A DNA stretch of 39,674 bases from positions 1-39,674 of the forward strand of contig CAYUVF010000041.1 in assembly GCA_964448045.1 (NCBI GenBank), read 5' to 3'. The position numbers were made by a program, and so were the translations under genes. A model generated the notes under the pieces. That model was not told where the DNA came from, made no database searches, and saw only the letters and a list, made by a program, of their open reading frames with translations. Source of the DNA: CAYUVF01 sp964448045 (GTDB taxonomy: Bacteria; Bacteroidota; Rhodothermia; Rhodothermales; Salinibacteraceae). Position 1 is the stretch's first letter, and every line of letters starts with the position of its first letter. Below are positions 6,704 to 16,744 of this stretch, one piece after another.

Positions 6704-9700
6704 CTAATATGCATATTCCCAGAAGAGATTCAAGCGAAAATCGGGATTGCGGTAGAGGGCGCGGACCAGGAGCCAGCGCATTAGCTCGTATTCGAGGGTG
6801 ATGTTAGGGACGTTGAGCGTACCTTCGGGATCGTTGGCCGAGGTGGTGATGGCCTGTTCGATTGAAGCAAAGAAGCGCGGCGAAAGGTACTGCCCAGCCG
6901 TGAGGTAGGTGCCCGAGGCGCGGTTTTCGATCCGCACCACATCGAGCCCCAGCTTGGACGCCGCCAGGTTCTCGATCAGGTTGGCGGCCTGGCTAAACGC
7001 CACGCGCCCGGCCAGCTCCTGCCCATCGAGCCCGCCGCCCTGCCCGCCGCTGAACTGCCCACATGGGCGGGCGACGGCGATGTAGCAGAAGACATCGCTC
7101 GTGGCCATCTGGGGCGTCGACGAGAGCGAGAGGTTGAGCTCGTCCGGCCGGCCGGTGATCGAGAGGGTGATGGTGACGCTGCTCTCGGTTGTGCCCGTGC
7201 CTACGGTGCGGGGTTCGTAGGTCGCTTCCAAATCCAGGCGGGGCTCAAACGCGGGCCCGTTAAAGGTGAGCGTCCCTCGCGTGATGTCGAACACGCGGCC
7301 GAACTGCACGACGCGGCTGCGCTCGGGCACGACTTCGATGGTGCCGAAGACCTGCTCGGCCTCAGACGGCGCTTTGCTCACGTCGAGACTGCCGGTGAAC
7401 TGCACGTCCATCTCCGGGTTGGCTCGCGAGCGCAGCCAGACGTCCCGCTCGATGTCGACCTCCAGTCCCATGTCGAGCGCTTCGTACGTGTCGAACGTGG
7501 TCGTGTCCGCTTCGGTGAGGCGGATGCCGAAGCGCCGCTCCAGCAGCTGCTGATCCTCCACCGTCAGCTGCACATTCGCCAGATCCGAATCGGAGCTTTC
7601 GGAGAGCAGGTAAAAGTCGGCGCTCTGTACCTGTACGGCGCCGCGCAGGACGGGCGCGCGAGTGGTGCCGCGCAGCGTGACGTCGCCGTCGACGGAGACG
7701 CGGTACTCGCGCGTGTCCGCCGCCAGAAAGTCGTTGGCTGTGAGGTCGAGGTCGTACGTGCCCAGCGTCAGCTCCGTGAGGTCCACCGTCCCCTTGGCTC
7801 GCAGGGTACCCCCGCCCGACTTCATCGTGGCCTGGTCGACGATGACCTGATTATTTTGCAGCTGGAGTTCCGCGCTGATGGCGTCGTAGCCGGTCCCCTG
7901 CGTGGGAAGGTAGACCGAGCCGTTGCGGACGGTCGCCTGCCCGTCGAGATCGGGTTGGCTACGCGTGCCGCCGATGGTCATCTGCGCGGAGAACTGCCCG
8001 GCTGCGTCGCGTGCCAGCGTGGGGTCGAGAAACGGGTCGATCCAGCCGATGGAGAATCGCTTGGCCTTCAGGGTGAGGTCGATGGGCTGAGCGTCGATGG
8101 CGCTCGTGTCCGGATCAGGCGTGTTGAGGCGCAGATCGAGCGGAAGGCCGCCGCTGAGCGTGAGCGTGCTGCCGTCGACGTGCGTCAGCAGCGCATCGGT
8201 CTGGAGACGGAGGTCAGTGTAGTCGAGGCCCAGCTTCAGCTCCCCCACGGGCTCGTCGTCGGAGCGCACGTCGAGGTTGAGCGTGCCGAGCAGGTGGGGC
8301 GAGGTGGCCGGCCCATCCAGTTCGAGGGTGCCGGTGAGCGAGCCGCCCAGCCCCTCCAGCCCGAACAGCCCGGCGAGCGCGTCCATCCGGAAGCCTTCGA
8401 GGGTGACGATGAGGCTCTGCCGGCCACCGAAGTCGATAAAGCCATCTGCCGCGAGCTGCTGCTGATCAGAGAAGATGAGCAGGTTGCGGACGCGGTAGAC
8501 GTCGCCGTAGCCCACGGTGGCTTCCTGCAGGAGTGTCCACCGGTCCGGCCCGAGGCGCATATTGAAGCGCTGGAGTACGGCCTCTTCTTCCGAGGGATCG
8601 GCGGTGCCGGCGAGGTCGAGGATATGCTCGGCATCGAGCCGAGTGCGGGCGTTGAAGCGCACCTTGCGGCCGTCGTACTCCCCGCCGAAGCGCACGCTGT
8701 CGACGGTGAGAGCGGGGATCGCGATGTAGTTCACGTCGCCCCGCACTTCGAGAGCCGAGACGAGAGTGGTGTCGCCGCGGGCGCCGGCAATGTGGCCGTC
8801 GAACGAGCCGACGCGGGTGTCGTTGTAGAGCAGATTTTCGAGCGCGGCGGTGATATCGAAACGCAGCGTGCCGGGCACGCCGTAGACGCGCCCTTCGAGG
8901 TGGCCGCGGTCGAGCGCCAGCGTTTCGGCTCCGATGAGGCGTCGCAGCGGATCGAGACGGGTTAGGTCGGCCGTCACGAGAAAATCGGAGGCGTGTTGCT
9001 GTACGCCGTCGGTCACGGCGATGGTACCGCCGCCCTGCACCTGCGCGATGTTGGAGCGCGCGCTGAGCGTGTCGACCTGCAACTGCCCCTCCGCCAAGTG
9101 AAAACCGGCCCCCAGCGTGTCGATGCGGACGGCGCCGTAGCGCGAGGGGCGCGTCCCGAGGCGGCCCGCCACGCGCATCGTATCGAGCCGGAGCCCCGCC
9201 CCGTCCATCCGGGCCGCAAACGACACATGCGAGGCCACCGAGTCGGCGGCGAGGAAGGCGGCGAGGTCGAGCGAGTCGGCGCGGAGGGCGGCGCGGTAGT
9301 GCGGATCGGTGCTGAACGATTCACCGGAGGCCTGGAGTTGGAGTCGCCCGGGGCGCAGGCGCAGGTCAGCGGACACACGCGTGCTGTCGTTGCGCAGCGT
9401 GACGGCCATTTCGCCGCGGCGCACGGTCCCGGCGTTGAGCGTCGAGGCGTTGAGCATCAGTCGGGCGTCGAGGGTCATGGTGGCCGGGGTCGTGCCGGCG
9501 CCTTCGAGCGCGAGCGATCCGTTCAGGTGGGTGCGGGCCGCCGGCCAGTTGAGAAGCCCGCCGAGGTCGACGCCATCGAGCGTGCCGGTGCGGAGCGAGT
9601 AGCGGGGCGTGGAGGCAAGGTCGCGGATCGTTCCGGCCAGGTGCGATGTGCCCTCGGGCGTCGTCCACTGCAGGTCGGCGTCGAGGGTGCCGCCGCGGAG

Positions 9701-11863
9701 TGCCGTCTGCAGAGTGGCTGCGGTGATCGGTTGCAGGTTGACCTGCGACGAGTCGAGCTCGATGGTGGCGTCGGCCTGCATCGTCGCAGGGTCGAGGCCG
9801 GCCGCGCGGAGGGTGAGCGAGCCGTTTAGATCCGTGTGCTGCATCGAATCGGGCAAAAACCCGCCGAGGTCAACGGCTCGAAATGTGCTCTCCGTCAGCC
9901 GAAACGTGGGTCGCTCGGCGAACGGCTCGCCGGTCAGGTTCAGGTCGAATTGTCCCCGTTCGAGCTCGGCCTGCAGGGCCGATTGGAGGCGGCCGCCATC
10001 CAGTGCGAGTTGGCCGGTGGCGGTCGTCAGGACGTACGATCCGTACGCTGCGTCCTGCAGCGTGAAATCGGTCGAGAGCGTGAGTGCGGTGGGATCGGTG
10101 CCGGTGCCCCTGCCGCGCACGGTGCCGGTGAGGGTGCTGCGTGTGGTGTCGCCTGCCAGCGCCGCGATGTCCAGCCGGTGGAAGGCGGCGCGGTCGAGCG
10201 TGTAGCGCAGCGGATCGGCCAGGGTGATCTGCCCGGTGCTCGTCATTGCGCCTTCCGCTGTTTCGAGGGCGGCGTCCGCGGTGAGCGTGGCCTCGGCCAG
10301 GCGGAGCTGCAGCTGCCCGGATCGGATGCGTACGCGGTTAAGGATGGAGGGGGCGATCGATGCGTCGACCGTGAGGTCGGCCGCCTGCGGATCGAGGCCC
10401 GTGCCGCGGAGGTGTGCGGTGAACGAGAGGTCGCTTTGCTGGCCCGAAGCGGGCGCCAGCGCGCCGATGTCGAGCCGGTCGATGCGGGCGGTGAGGTCGT
10501 ACGTGGGCATGCGGTCCAGCGGCCGCGCGGTGCCATCGAGCGTGAGCTGCGCGCCGGCGATTTGACTCGTCAGGTCGAGCCGGCTCTGGCCGTTGGTGAA
10601 GTCGGCCGTCAGGTGGGTCGCGTCGACGGTGTACCCGCTCAGGCGCGTATCGAACAGCGACGCCGTGACGGATCCGGAGAGCCGGTCGAGCGAGGGGCCG
10701 CGCAGGGCCATCTGCAGGTCGGCGTTGAGGCGATGCGTCGACGGCAGAGCGGCTCCGGCGAGGAAGGACGCGGTGAGGTCGCGCACCTGGGCCTTGCCCC
10801 GGTACGTTAGCGTGGCCGTGTCGGATGGTGCGGTTGCGGTGGGCGTGGCGAGCGCGTCGAGGGTGAACGAGCCGCCGGTGGAGAGCGTCCCCTCGGCGGC
10901 CGCGCGGAGGCGCCGGCCCGATCCGCGCACCTGCGCGTCGAGTTGCAGCTGCGCCGCCGGGTTGAGACCGAGGGCGGGGGCGAGGGGGGCGAGGTCCCCG
11001 AAGTCGAGCGGTGCGGCGGTCACCGTGAAGTCGACTTCGTCGAGCAGGTCGGACGGGCCGCCGGGGAGCCGCAGTGTGCCCCGGCTGCGGACGCGGCTGT
11101 TGGGCGCATCGAGCACGAGGGTGCCCAGCTGGAAGCGCCCATCGAACAGCTGAGCGTGCGCGCGCAGTTCGATGGGCACCGTGCTGCCGGGGGACTCTGC
11201 GCGAACGTACAGCGTGTCGATCTGGCCGGTCCACCGGGGCGCCGTGCGAAGGTCGCCCGCCCGGAGGTCGAAATCGGTCACGCGCAAAGTCGAGTCGCGG
11301 CCGGGAGCGTAAAAGCGAGCAGACAGGTGGCTGCGGCGCACCGTTAGGCGGTCGATTTGCGCCGTCCAGGCCGAGGGGGTGGCAGCGGTGTCCGGTTCCG
11401 TGGGCGCGAGTGCCGGCAGCGACCACGACGAATCGGGGCGCTGTTGCAGGACCGCCGTGGGACCCGCGACGGTCAGCTCATTTACATGCACGCGCTGGCG
11501 AATCAGCGGGAGGAGGCGATAGCGGAGGCGCAGCGTATCGACCTGTGCGAGGGGGACCCCCGCGGCACTGTCGGAGCTGGCGGGGCGCGTCAGCTGAACG
11601 TCGCGCAGTTCGAGTCCGCCGAGCCACGAGCCCTCGGCTTGGCCGATCCGGATGACGGCCTCCTCGAACGGGTTGGTCCAGTCCGCAATCCAGCGGGCCG
11701 CGTGAGTGCTGCCCCACGTTGTCTGGAGGACGCCGAGGATGATCAGCACGGCGGCGAGAAGGCCCGTGCCTGCGTAGCCGAGGCCCCGCAAAACGCGCCG
11801 AAGCTCCCGTCGCCAGCGCGGCGGTGGAGCATCGGAATCGGATGGGGCAGCGGGAGGCGTCAC
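6704..11863 (-). CDS. tamB: TamB-like translocation/assembly module protein (DUF490)
   Basis: Very large (1719 residues) envelope protein anchored in the inner membrane by one N-terminal helix (about residues 30-50, AGTGLLAAVLIILGVLQTTW) and predicted to span the periplasm as a long beta-taco. Proteins of this AsmA-like/TamB group work with a BamA/TamA barrel in outer-membrane protein assembly or carry lipids between membranes. The middle is made of many degenerate beta-repeats (for example LNGSLTLRAAGLDPATMQ and LNGSLALEGAGTTPATMT, and recurring LDGT/LSG units). The C-terminal DUF490 region shows VVQFGRVFDITRGTLTFNGP and then LDLEATYEPRTVGTG, ending in FRLNLFWEYAY. Start is GTG 11863. It follows the BamA/TamA-like gene by 57 bases in the same direction, the usual tamA-tamB order. 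Confidence 0.92.
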   Translation of the reverse strand: MTPPAAPSDSDAPPPRWRRELRRVLRGLGYAGTGLLAAVLIILGVLQTTWGSTHAARWIADWTNPFEEAVIRIGQAEGSWLGGLELRDVQLTRPASSDSAAGVPLAQVDTLRLRYRLLPLIRQRVHVNELTVAGPTAVLQQRPDSSWSLPALAPTEPDTAATPSAWTAQIDRLTVRRSHLSARFYAPGRDSTLRVTDFDLRAGDLRTAPRWTGQIDTLYVRAESPGSTVPIELRAHAQLFDGRFQLGTLVLDAPNSRVRSRGTLRLPGGPSDLLDEVDFTVTAAPLDFGDLAPLAPALGLNPAAQLQLDAQVRGSGRRLRAAAEGTLSTGGSFTLDALATPTATAPSDTATLTYRGKAQVRDLTASFLAGAALPSTHRLNADLQMALRGPSLDRLSGSVTASLFDTRLSGYTVDATHLTADFTNGQSRLDLTSQIAGAQLTLDGTARPLDRMPTYDLTARIDRLDIGALAPASGQQSDLSFTAHLRGTGLDPQAADLTVDASIAPSILNRVRIRSGQLQLRLAEATLTADAALETAEGAMTSTGQITLADPLRYTLDRAAFHRLDIAALAGDTTRSTLTGTVRGRGTGTDPTALTLSTDFTLQDAAYGSYVLTTATGQLALDGGRLQSALQAELERGQFDLNLTGEPFAERPTFRLTESTFRAVDLGGFLPDSMQHTDLNGSLTLRAAGLDPATMQADATIELDSSQVNLQPITAATLQTALRGGTLDADLQWTTPEGTSHLAGTIRDLASTPRYSLRTGTLDGVDLGGLLNWPAARTHLNGSLALEGAGTTPATMTLDARLMLNASTLNAGTVRRGEMAVTLRNDSTRVSADLRLRPGRLQLQASGESFSTDPHYRAALRADSLDLAAFLAADSVASHVSFAARMDGAGLRLDTMRVAGRLGTRPSRYGAVRIDTLGAGFHLAEGQLQVDTLSARSNIAQVQGGGTIAVTDGVQQHASDFLVTADLTRLDPLRRLIGAETLALDRGHLEGRVYGVPGTLRFDITAALENLLYNDTRVGSFDGHIAGARGDTTLVSALEVRGDVNYIAIPALTVDSVRFGGEYDGRKVRFNARTRLDAEHILDLAGTADPSEEEAVLQRFNMRLGPDRWTLLQEATVGYGDVYRVRNLLIFSDQQQLAADGFIDFGGRQSLIVTLEGFRMDALAGLFGLEGLGGSLTGTLELDGPATSPHLLGTLNLDVRSDDEPVGELKLGLDYTDLRLQTDALLTHVDGSTLTLSGGLPLDLRLNTPDPDTSAIDAQPIDLTLKAKRFSIGWIDPFLDPTLARDAAGQFSAQMTIGGTRSQPDLDGQATVRNGSVYLPTQGTGYDAISAELQLQNNQVIVDQATMKSGGGTLRAKGTVDLTELTLGTYDLDLTANDFLAADTREYRVSVDGDVTLRGTTRAPVLRGAVQVQSADFYLLSESSDSDLANVQLTVEDQQLLERRFGIRLTEADTTTFDTYEALDMGLEVDIERDVWLRSRANPEMDVQFTGSLDVSKAPSEAEQVFGTIEVVPERSRVVQFGRVFDITRGTLTFNGPAFEPRLDLEATYEPRTVGTGTTESSVTITLSITGRPDELNLSLSSTPQMATSDVFCYIAVARPCGQFSGGQGGGLDGQELAGRVAFSQAANLIENLAASKLGLDVVRIENRASGTYLTAGQYLSPRFFASIEQAITTSANDPEGTLNVPNITLEYELMRWLLVRALYRNPDFRLNLFWEYAY

Positions 11864-11920
11864 AGGGGGGCGGGAAGGAGCGGTCAGGAAAAAGCACGTG
11901 CGGCGGCAACCGGGGCGCGG

Positions 11921-14035
11921 TCAGAACGACTGGCCGATACCCACGTGTAGCGCAAAGCGATCCACGAAGCGGGGGCGGGCGTCGCCTTCGATGATGTTTT
12001 GCGGGGCGCGCAGATCGTTCGGGCCGGGGTTGAGTTTGTAGGCGAGGTCGAGCCGCAGGAAGCCCACGGGCGTCTGGTAGCGCAGCCCGGCCCCCGTGCC
12101 GAAGCGCAGCTCCGTCGGGCCAAACGAGCCGTCACGGACTTGCCCGGCGTCGAGGAAAACGGCCGTGCGCCAGTTGGAGTTCAACCCTGGAAACGGCAGC
12201 CGGAGCTCCAGGTTGCCCACAAGCTTTGCTGTGCCGCCAACGGGCTCGAAGAGGTACGAGACGGTCCCATCGGTTCCGAGCTTGCGCGCGATTTTTTCGC
12301 CTGCGAGTTGGTTGCGCCAGCCCCGCAGGTCGGAGCTCCCGCCGATGTAGAAAACGATATCGTCAAAGCGGTTTTCGAACGTGCGGCTGTCGCGGTCCAG
12401 CGCGGCTTTGCTGGCGCCCAGGGGCCAGACGCGCCCGGCAAAGAGGCGGCCCGTCGCGTCGATGCGCTCGGTCAGCGGCCAGTAGCCGTTGACTTCGCTG
12501 CTGGCTTTCACGTATTCGACATCGGAGCCGAGTATGGTACCCCCCAGTTCGATGGAAGGGCGAACGCGGAATCCGCGCGAGGGGCTCAAGTAGTCATCCA
12601 GCCGGCCAAACGTCCCGTCCAGCGTAAACACGCTTTTGTCGAACAGGTCGCCCTCGGTTGTCAGCGAGTCAGTGGCGGTGGTAGGCTCGGTGATGAACCG
12701 GGAGCGGGTGAACGTGTGCCGCAGCGAGAGCGTCCGGAAGGGCAGGATCTCGTAGATGAGCTGCGTGTTGAGGCCGAAGTCGCGCGCGTTTATGTCGAGA
12801 AAGGGGACGCCGAGGAAGGGCGGGTTGGGATCGAGTTTGGTGTTGCGCCGGAACTCGATGAACGGCTCGATGCCGGCCGACAGCTTCGGCGTAAACAGGT
12901 AGGGCTGCCGGAGGGTGATGGACGCCCGGTAGCGCCGGTCGGGCTCGGTGCGGGAGCTGACGCCGCCCAGAAAGCGCGGATTCGCCCAGATGCCCGACTC
13001 GGCCAGGAGGCTGATCGACAGGTTGCGTGCGCCTCCGAGGAAGTTACGGTGCGTCCACGTGCCCTCGTTCGTGAGGCCGGCCTGCGTCCCGTAGCCCGTC
13101 TGGGCCGACAGCCGGCGCAGCTGCGCCTCGCGCACCCGGTAGCGCACCTGCACGGTGCTGTCGCGGGGTTGCTCTGGCACATCGGCCAGGACGACGCGGA
13201 AGAGGTTCAGGCCAAAGAGCCGGCGTTGGCCATCGATGAGATCCGTATTCGAAAAGGTATCGCCGGCCGAAAACGGAAGCTCCCGCAGAATAATCGACCG
13301 CTTGATCTGCTCGTTACCCTCGATAGCAATGTCAGATACCGTGCCGCGCGGGCCGGGGTCGAGGATAAAGCGGATGTCGGCAGTCGAGGCGGTTGAGTCG
13401 ATCCGCGTCACCGCGTCCACCTGCGCAAACGCGAAGCCCTGATTCTGGAGCCATTGCCGCACGTCATCTTCGATGCGGATCCGGTTGAAATCGGTGTAGC
13501 GCTCGCCGATGCGAAAGGTAGTCTGGTCGCGGAAGGTGGTCCACTTGTGGCGCAGGGGCGGCTCGAAGAGCGACGTGGCGTACCGGGTGCTGTCCGGCCC
13601 AAAATAGTTGGTGTCCTGGATGATCAGCGGCGGCCCTTCCTCGATGGCCAGGATGATGTGGATGGTGTTTGCCGTCGTGTCGAACTGCGAGGCTGGGTAG
13701 TCGATGTGCGGGGTGAGGAAGCCGTTTTGCTGGTAAAACCGCCGGAGCCGGACGACGTCTTTTTGGAGGACGACGGGGTCGAAGGGATACGAGCCCGGAC
13801 TAAAGAAAAAGGGGACGACGCCTTTGATCCGATCCCAGAAGCCGGGCGCCTGGGTGGCCATCTGTTGCTGGAGGCGGTCGGTCGAGAACGTCTGCGAATC
13901 GACGAACTTGAACGAGATTTCGCGTACGGTCGTCTCGTCGTCGATGAGGTACAGCGGTGCCTGCGCCGCGGCGGGCAGGGCGCCGAGGAGGAGCATACTG
14001 ATCAGCAAAAAGGTCCGGCGCGGGGTCATACGCAT
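11921..14035 (-). CDS. BamA/TamA-family outer-membrane protein (Omp85)
   Basis: Outer-membrane Omp85 protein of about 704 residues. A signal peptide is visible at the start (TPRRTFLLISMLLLGALPAAAQA). POTRA-like repeats follow: VREISFKFVDSQTFSTDRLQ, later IHIILAIEEGPPLIIQD, then VSDIAIEGNEQIKRSIILR with SAGDTFSNTDLIDGQRRLFG. The C-terminal half is a 16-strand-type barrel with GGARNLSISLLAE, the lid-loop-like segment GGSSDLRGWRNQLAGEK, FLDAGQVR and a terminal aromatic (HVGIGQSF). GSSDLRGW resembles the conserved (V/I)RGF/RGY motif in loop 6, here RGW. I chose ATG 14035 (MRMTPRR); ATG 14029 is equally possible. Upstream in-frame sequence is a Pro/Arg-rich shadow of the YihY gene. The TamB gene follows, so a TamA role is likely, although a second BamA role cannot be excluded. 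Confidence 0.92.
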   Translation of the reverse strand: MRMTPRRTFLLISMLLLGALPAAAQAPLYLIDDETTVREISFKFVDSQTFSTDRLQQQMATQAPGFWDRIKGVVPFFFSPGSYPFDPVVLQKDVVRLRRFYQQNGFLTPHIDYPASQFDTTANTIHIILAIEEGPPLIIQDTNYFGPDSTRYATSLFEPPLRHKWTTFRDQTTFRIGERYTDFNRIRIEDDVRQWLQNQGFAFAQVDAVTRIDSTASTADIRFILDPGPRGTVSDIAIEGNEQIKRSIILRELPFSAGDTFSNTDLIDGQRRLFGLNLFRVVLADVPEQPRDSTVQVRYRVREAQLRRLSAQTGYGTQAGLTNEGTWTHRNFLGGARNLSISLLAESGIWANPRFLGGVSSRTEPDRRYRASITLRQPYLFTPKLSAGIEPFIEFRRNTKLDPNPPFLGVPFLDINARDFGLNTQLIYEILPFRTLSLRHTFTRSRFITEPTTATDSLTTEGDLFDKSVFTLDGTFGRLDDYLSPSRGFRVRPSIELGGTILGSDVEYVKASSEVNGYWPLTERIDATGRLFAGRVWPLGASKAALDRDSRTFENRFDDIVFYIGGSSDLRGWRNQLAGEKIARKLGTDGTVSYLFEPVGGTAKLVGNLELRLPFPGLNSNWRTAVFLDAGQVRDGSFGPTELRFGTGAGLRYQTPVGFLRLDLAYKLNPGPNDLRAPQNIIEGDARPRFVDRFALHVGIGQSF

Positions 14036-14084
14036 ACAGCGCGGGCGTGCGACAGCATAGAGCAAAGGGTCCGCCGAGAGCCCG

Positions 14085-15164
14085 TCAGGATTTTGCCGAG
14101 CCCACCGGCTCGTCCTCGGGTGGCGCGTCATCCGGTGGGGCGGCGGCTGGGGCGCTCGCCTCGGGGGGAGGGGATGGCGCCTCCGCGGGGACCGGTTCCG
14201 GCTCGTCGGAATCGCCGGCGTCGTCCGCGTGCGCGGCATCGGCCTCCTGATCCCGGAGGCGACTGAACTGATCGTGCAGAGAGGCGATGACCGCCCCCAG
14301 CAGTAGCACGATGCTGGAGAAGTACACCCAGAAGACGAATGCGATGATCAGGCCGAAGGTGTTGCCCAGGGCGGTGAGGCCGGCATCGGCGTAGTCGCCC
14401 AGGCCAACGTAGGTGGCGTAGTAGGTAAAGCCGTACTTCATGCCTTCCCACAGGACCGAGGTGATGAGCGCGCCAATGAAGGCGCTGTGTTTGCGCGGAT
14501 GCGGGTTCGGGACGAAATAGTAGAGTTGGAAGAACATCGCCGTGGTAATCAGAAACGGCGCGAGGAGCCCGATGATATGAAGGGCGTTGCGCCATCCGGC
14601 GCGCATCCAGGCGTAGTCCATGCCGAGCCAGCCCAGCACGGTGGAGGGGCCCAGCGAGCGCGCCATGAACGAGAGCCCGATCGTTAGGACGAACAGGAGG
14701 CCCACCTGCACCATCATGCGCACATCGAACAGGTAGCCGCCCACGATGGAGCGCCCCACGTGCCAGTCTTGCTCGAAGGCGTTGCTCACCGTGATGCGCA
14801 GGGTGATGAACAGCGATACCGCCGAGAGCAACAGGCCAATGGCACCGATCACGGTGAGCGCCCCGCTGGCGCCGTGCAGGTCGGCCAGGAAGTTGATGAG
14901 CTGCGCGCTCTGGGTGGGCGGGAGAAAGTCGCGAATGATTTGGGCGACGGCGTCGAAGGGCTCCTCGGAGCGCAGCACCCGGCCAATCAGACCCGTAATC
15001 AGGATCATGACGGGGACGATGGTCACCAGGACCTTGAAGGCAATCGCCTGCGCCCAGAGGAAGAGGTTCTTTTCGGTGATCTCCAGATACAACCCGCGCA
15101 CGTAGTACTGGGTCGCGCGCCGGAAACGCGTCCCGAATGAGTCTGAGCTGGTGGATTGGGTCAT
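14085..15164 (-). CDS. YihY/virulence factor BrkB family membrane protein
   Basis: Polytopic inner-membrane protein of 359 residues in the YihY/BrkB family, long misannotated as RNase BN; its biochemical role is not established. Six hydrophobic segments are visible, among them AIAFKVLVTIVPVMILITGL, GALTVIGAIGLLLSAVSLFI, VQVGLLFVLTIGLSF, IIGLLAPFLITTAMFFQLYY and GLIIAFVFWVYFSSIVLLLG. The family signature YYFVPNPHPRKHSAFIGALI (normally FVPN..v.w...l.Gal) is well preserved, as is GNTFGLIIAFVFWVYFSS. The C-terminus after the last helix is a disordered acidic tail of about 75 residues rich in Pro, Ala, Asp and Glu, which is unusual in length. It lies between clpX and the BamA/TamA-like gene on the same strand. 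Confidence 0.9.
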   Translation of the reverse strand: MTQSTSSDSFGTRFRRATQYYVRGLYLEITEKNLFLWAQAIAFKVLVTIVPVMILITGLIGRVLRSEEPFDAVAQIIRDFLPPTQSAQLINFLADLHGASGALTVIGAIGLLLSAVSLFITLRITVSNAFEQDWHVGRSIVGGYLFDVRMMVQVGLLFVLTIGLSFMARSLGPSTVLGWLGMDYAWMRAGWRNALHIIGLLAPFLITTAMFFQLYYFVPNPHPRKHSAFIGALITSVLWEGMKYGFTYYATYVGLGDYADAGLTALGNTFGLIIAFVFWVYFSSIVLLLGAVIASLHDQFSRLRDQEADAAHADDAGDSDEPEPVPAEAPSPPPEASAPAAAPPDDAPPEDEPVGSAKS

Positions 15165-15294
15165 GATAAGGCGGCGGTGCCGCGCGCTGGTCGCATCGAC
15201 GTAGGTTCGTCAGAGGCCTATGACGTATGCGTACCCAAGATGGGGGAGAACAGGTCCCGGATGCACCGAAAATCAAATCGGGGCGCGGGGCGAG

Positions 15295-16563
15295 TCAGGC
15301 GCTGGCGCGGCGTTCTTCGTAGATGGGCGGCTGGCCTTCGCGCACAGTGGCGGCGGTGATGCGGCAGGTGCCCACGTTCGAGCGGGTGTGAATGTCGAAC
15401 ATGATATCGAGCATGGTATCCTCCATCACCGAGCGCAGGCCGCGCGCCCCGGTGCCCAGCTCTCGCGCGTGCTGCACGATGAGGTCCAGGGCATCATCCT
15501 CAAAAACAAGGTCGACGCCGTCCATCGCAAGCAGCTTCTGATACTGCCGCACGAGGGCATTGCGCGGCTCCAGCAGGATGCGTTTCATCTCTACATTCGA
15601 GAGCGTGCTCAGCGCCGTCATCACCGAAAGGCGGCCAACGAGTTCGGGAATCAACCCGTACTTCAGCAGATCGTCCGGCTCGGCGTGGCGGAAGATGAAC
15701 GGATCGTCTTTGTCTATCTGCTCGCGCGACTCCGAGAAGAAGCCCATCGTGCCGGAGGAGATCCGCCGGGCGACGATGTCCTGCAGCCCGTCGAAGGCGC
15801 CGCCGCAGATGAACAGGATGTTGCGGGTGTCGAGGTGGACGAGGCTCTGCTCGGGGTGCTTGCGGCCGCCCTTGGGAGGGACGCCGGCGACGGTGCCTTC
15901 GAGCAGCTTCAGAAGGGCCTGCTGCACGCCCTCGCCCGAGACGTCACGCGTGATCGAGGCGTTTTCGGACTTGCGCGCGATCTTGTCGATTTCGTCGATG
16001 TAGATGATGCCGTGCTCGGCGGCTTCAAGGTCGAAGTCGCACGTGTGGAGCAGGTTCGAGAGGATGCTCTCCACGTCCTCGCCCACGTAGCCCGCCTCGG
16101 TGAGCGCCGTGGCATCGGAGATGGCGAACGGCACGTCGAGGATCCGCGCCAGCGTGCGTGCCAGCAGCGTTTTGCCCGTACCCGTGGGGCCGACGAGGAG
16201 GATGTTGGACTTCTCCAGCTCCACGTCCTTGTAGTCGTGGACGTACTCGTGCGCGTTGATGCGCTTGTAATGGTTGTAGACGGCTACCGACATCGCCTTC
16301 TTCGCCCGGTGCTGGCCGACCACGTACTCATCCAGTGCCGATTTAATCTCGTGCGGCGCCCTCGCGCGCGACTCCTCCGGAGCAGGCGAGGGGGCCTGAT
16401 ACGGCCCCGGCTGATCGCTTTCCACGATGCGCGCGGCCTCGTCGATGCATCGGTCGCAGATGTAGACCTCCGGGCCGGCCACCATGGAGATCGCGTCCTG
16501 GGCCGTCCGTCCGCAAAACGAACAGCGAATGGTATCGTGGCGGTCATCGTTCATGGCAATCAA
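15295..16563 (-). CDS. clpX: ATP-dependent protease ATP-binding subunit ClpX
   Basis: AAA+ unfoldase that recognises tagged substrates and feeds them to the ClpP peptidase. It has 422 residues. The N-terminal zinc-binding domain has CSFCG (14-18) and CDRC about 20 residues later. The AAA+ core shows Walker A LLVGPTGTGKT, pore loop 1 in AGYVGEDVES, Walker B IIYIDEIDKIAR, and the RKH pore loop in GGRKHPEQ. The ClpP-docking loop is SSGTMGFFSES, with MGF where IGF or LGF is usual. Sensor 2 and the C-terminal domain are present (ELGTGARGLRSVMEDTMLDIMF). Start ATG 16563 is used; ATG 16554 three codons in (MNDDRHDT) is also possible. No clpP is adjacent, so the peptidase must be encoded elsewhere. 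The upstream gap holds strong hairpins (16667-16716). Confidence 0.97.
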   Translation of the reverse strand: MIAMNDDRHDTIRCSFCGRTAQDAISMVAGPEVYICDRCIDEAARIVESDQPGPYQAPSPAPEESRARAPHEIKSALDEYVVGQHRAKKAMSVAVYNHYKRINAHEYVHDYKDVELEKSNILLVGPTGTGKTLLARTLARILDVPFAISDATALTEAGYVGEDVESILSNLLHTCDFDLEAAEHGIIYIDEIDKIARKSENASITRDVSGEGVQQALLKLLEGTVAGVPPKGGRKHPEQSLVHLDTRNILFICGGAFDGLQDIVARRISSGTMGFFSESREQIDKDDPFIFRHAEPDDLLKYGLIPELVGRLSVMTALSTLSNVEMKRILLEPRNALVRQYQKLLAMDGVDLVFEDDALDLIVQHARELGTGARGLRSVMEDTMLDIMFDIHTRSNVGTCRITAATVREGQPPIYEERRASA

Positions 16564-16666
16564 TCAATACCGATGGAAGAGGGCCAAAGGTCCCCGCAAA
16601 AGGCGCGCCGTCGAGCGGTCGACAGACCATCATGGTACCGATTGTGGGCTGGATCTGCAACTGCGT

Positions 16667-16716
16667 GGCCCCGCGAGCCCGTGACGCGCGGGGCCGCTAA
16701 AACGGCTCAGCGGCCC
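16667..16716 (-). terminator. Two overlapping GC-rich hairpins between the TonB-like gene and clpX
   Basis: GGCCCCGCG (16667-16675) pairs with CGCGGGGCC (16687-16695), and GGGCCGCT (16691-16698) pairs with AGCGGCCC (16709-16716). The two stems share 16691-16695, so only one can form at a time. No T-run follows on the minus strand. It may be a terminator for the upstream barrel gene or an attenuator-like switch before clpX. Confidence 0.4.
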
Positions 16717-16744
16717 GATGCGAGCGGCCCGCAGCCCGATTGGA

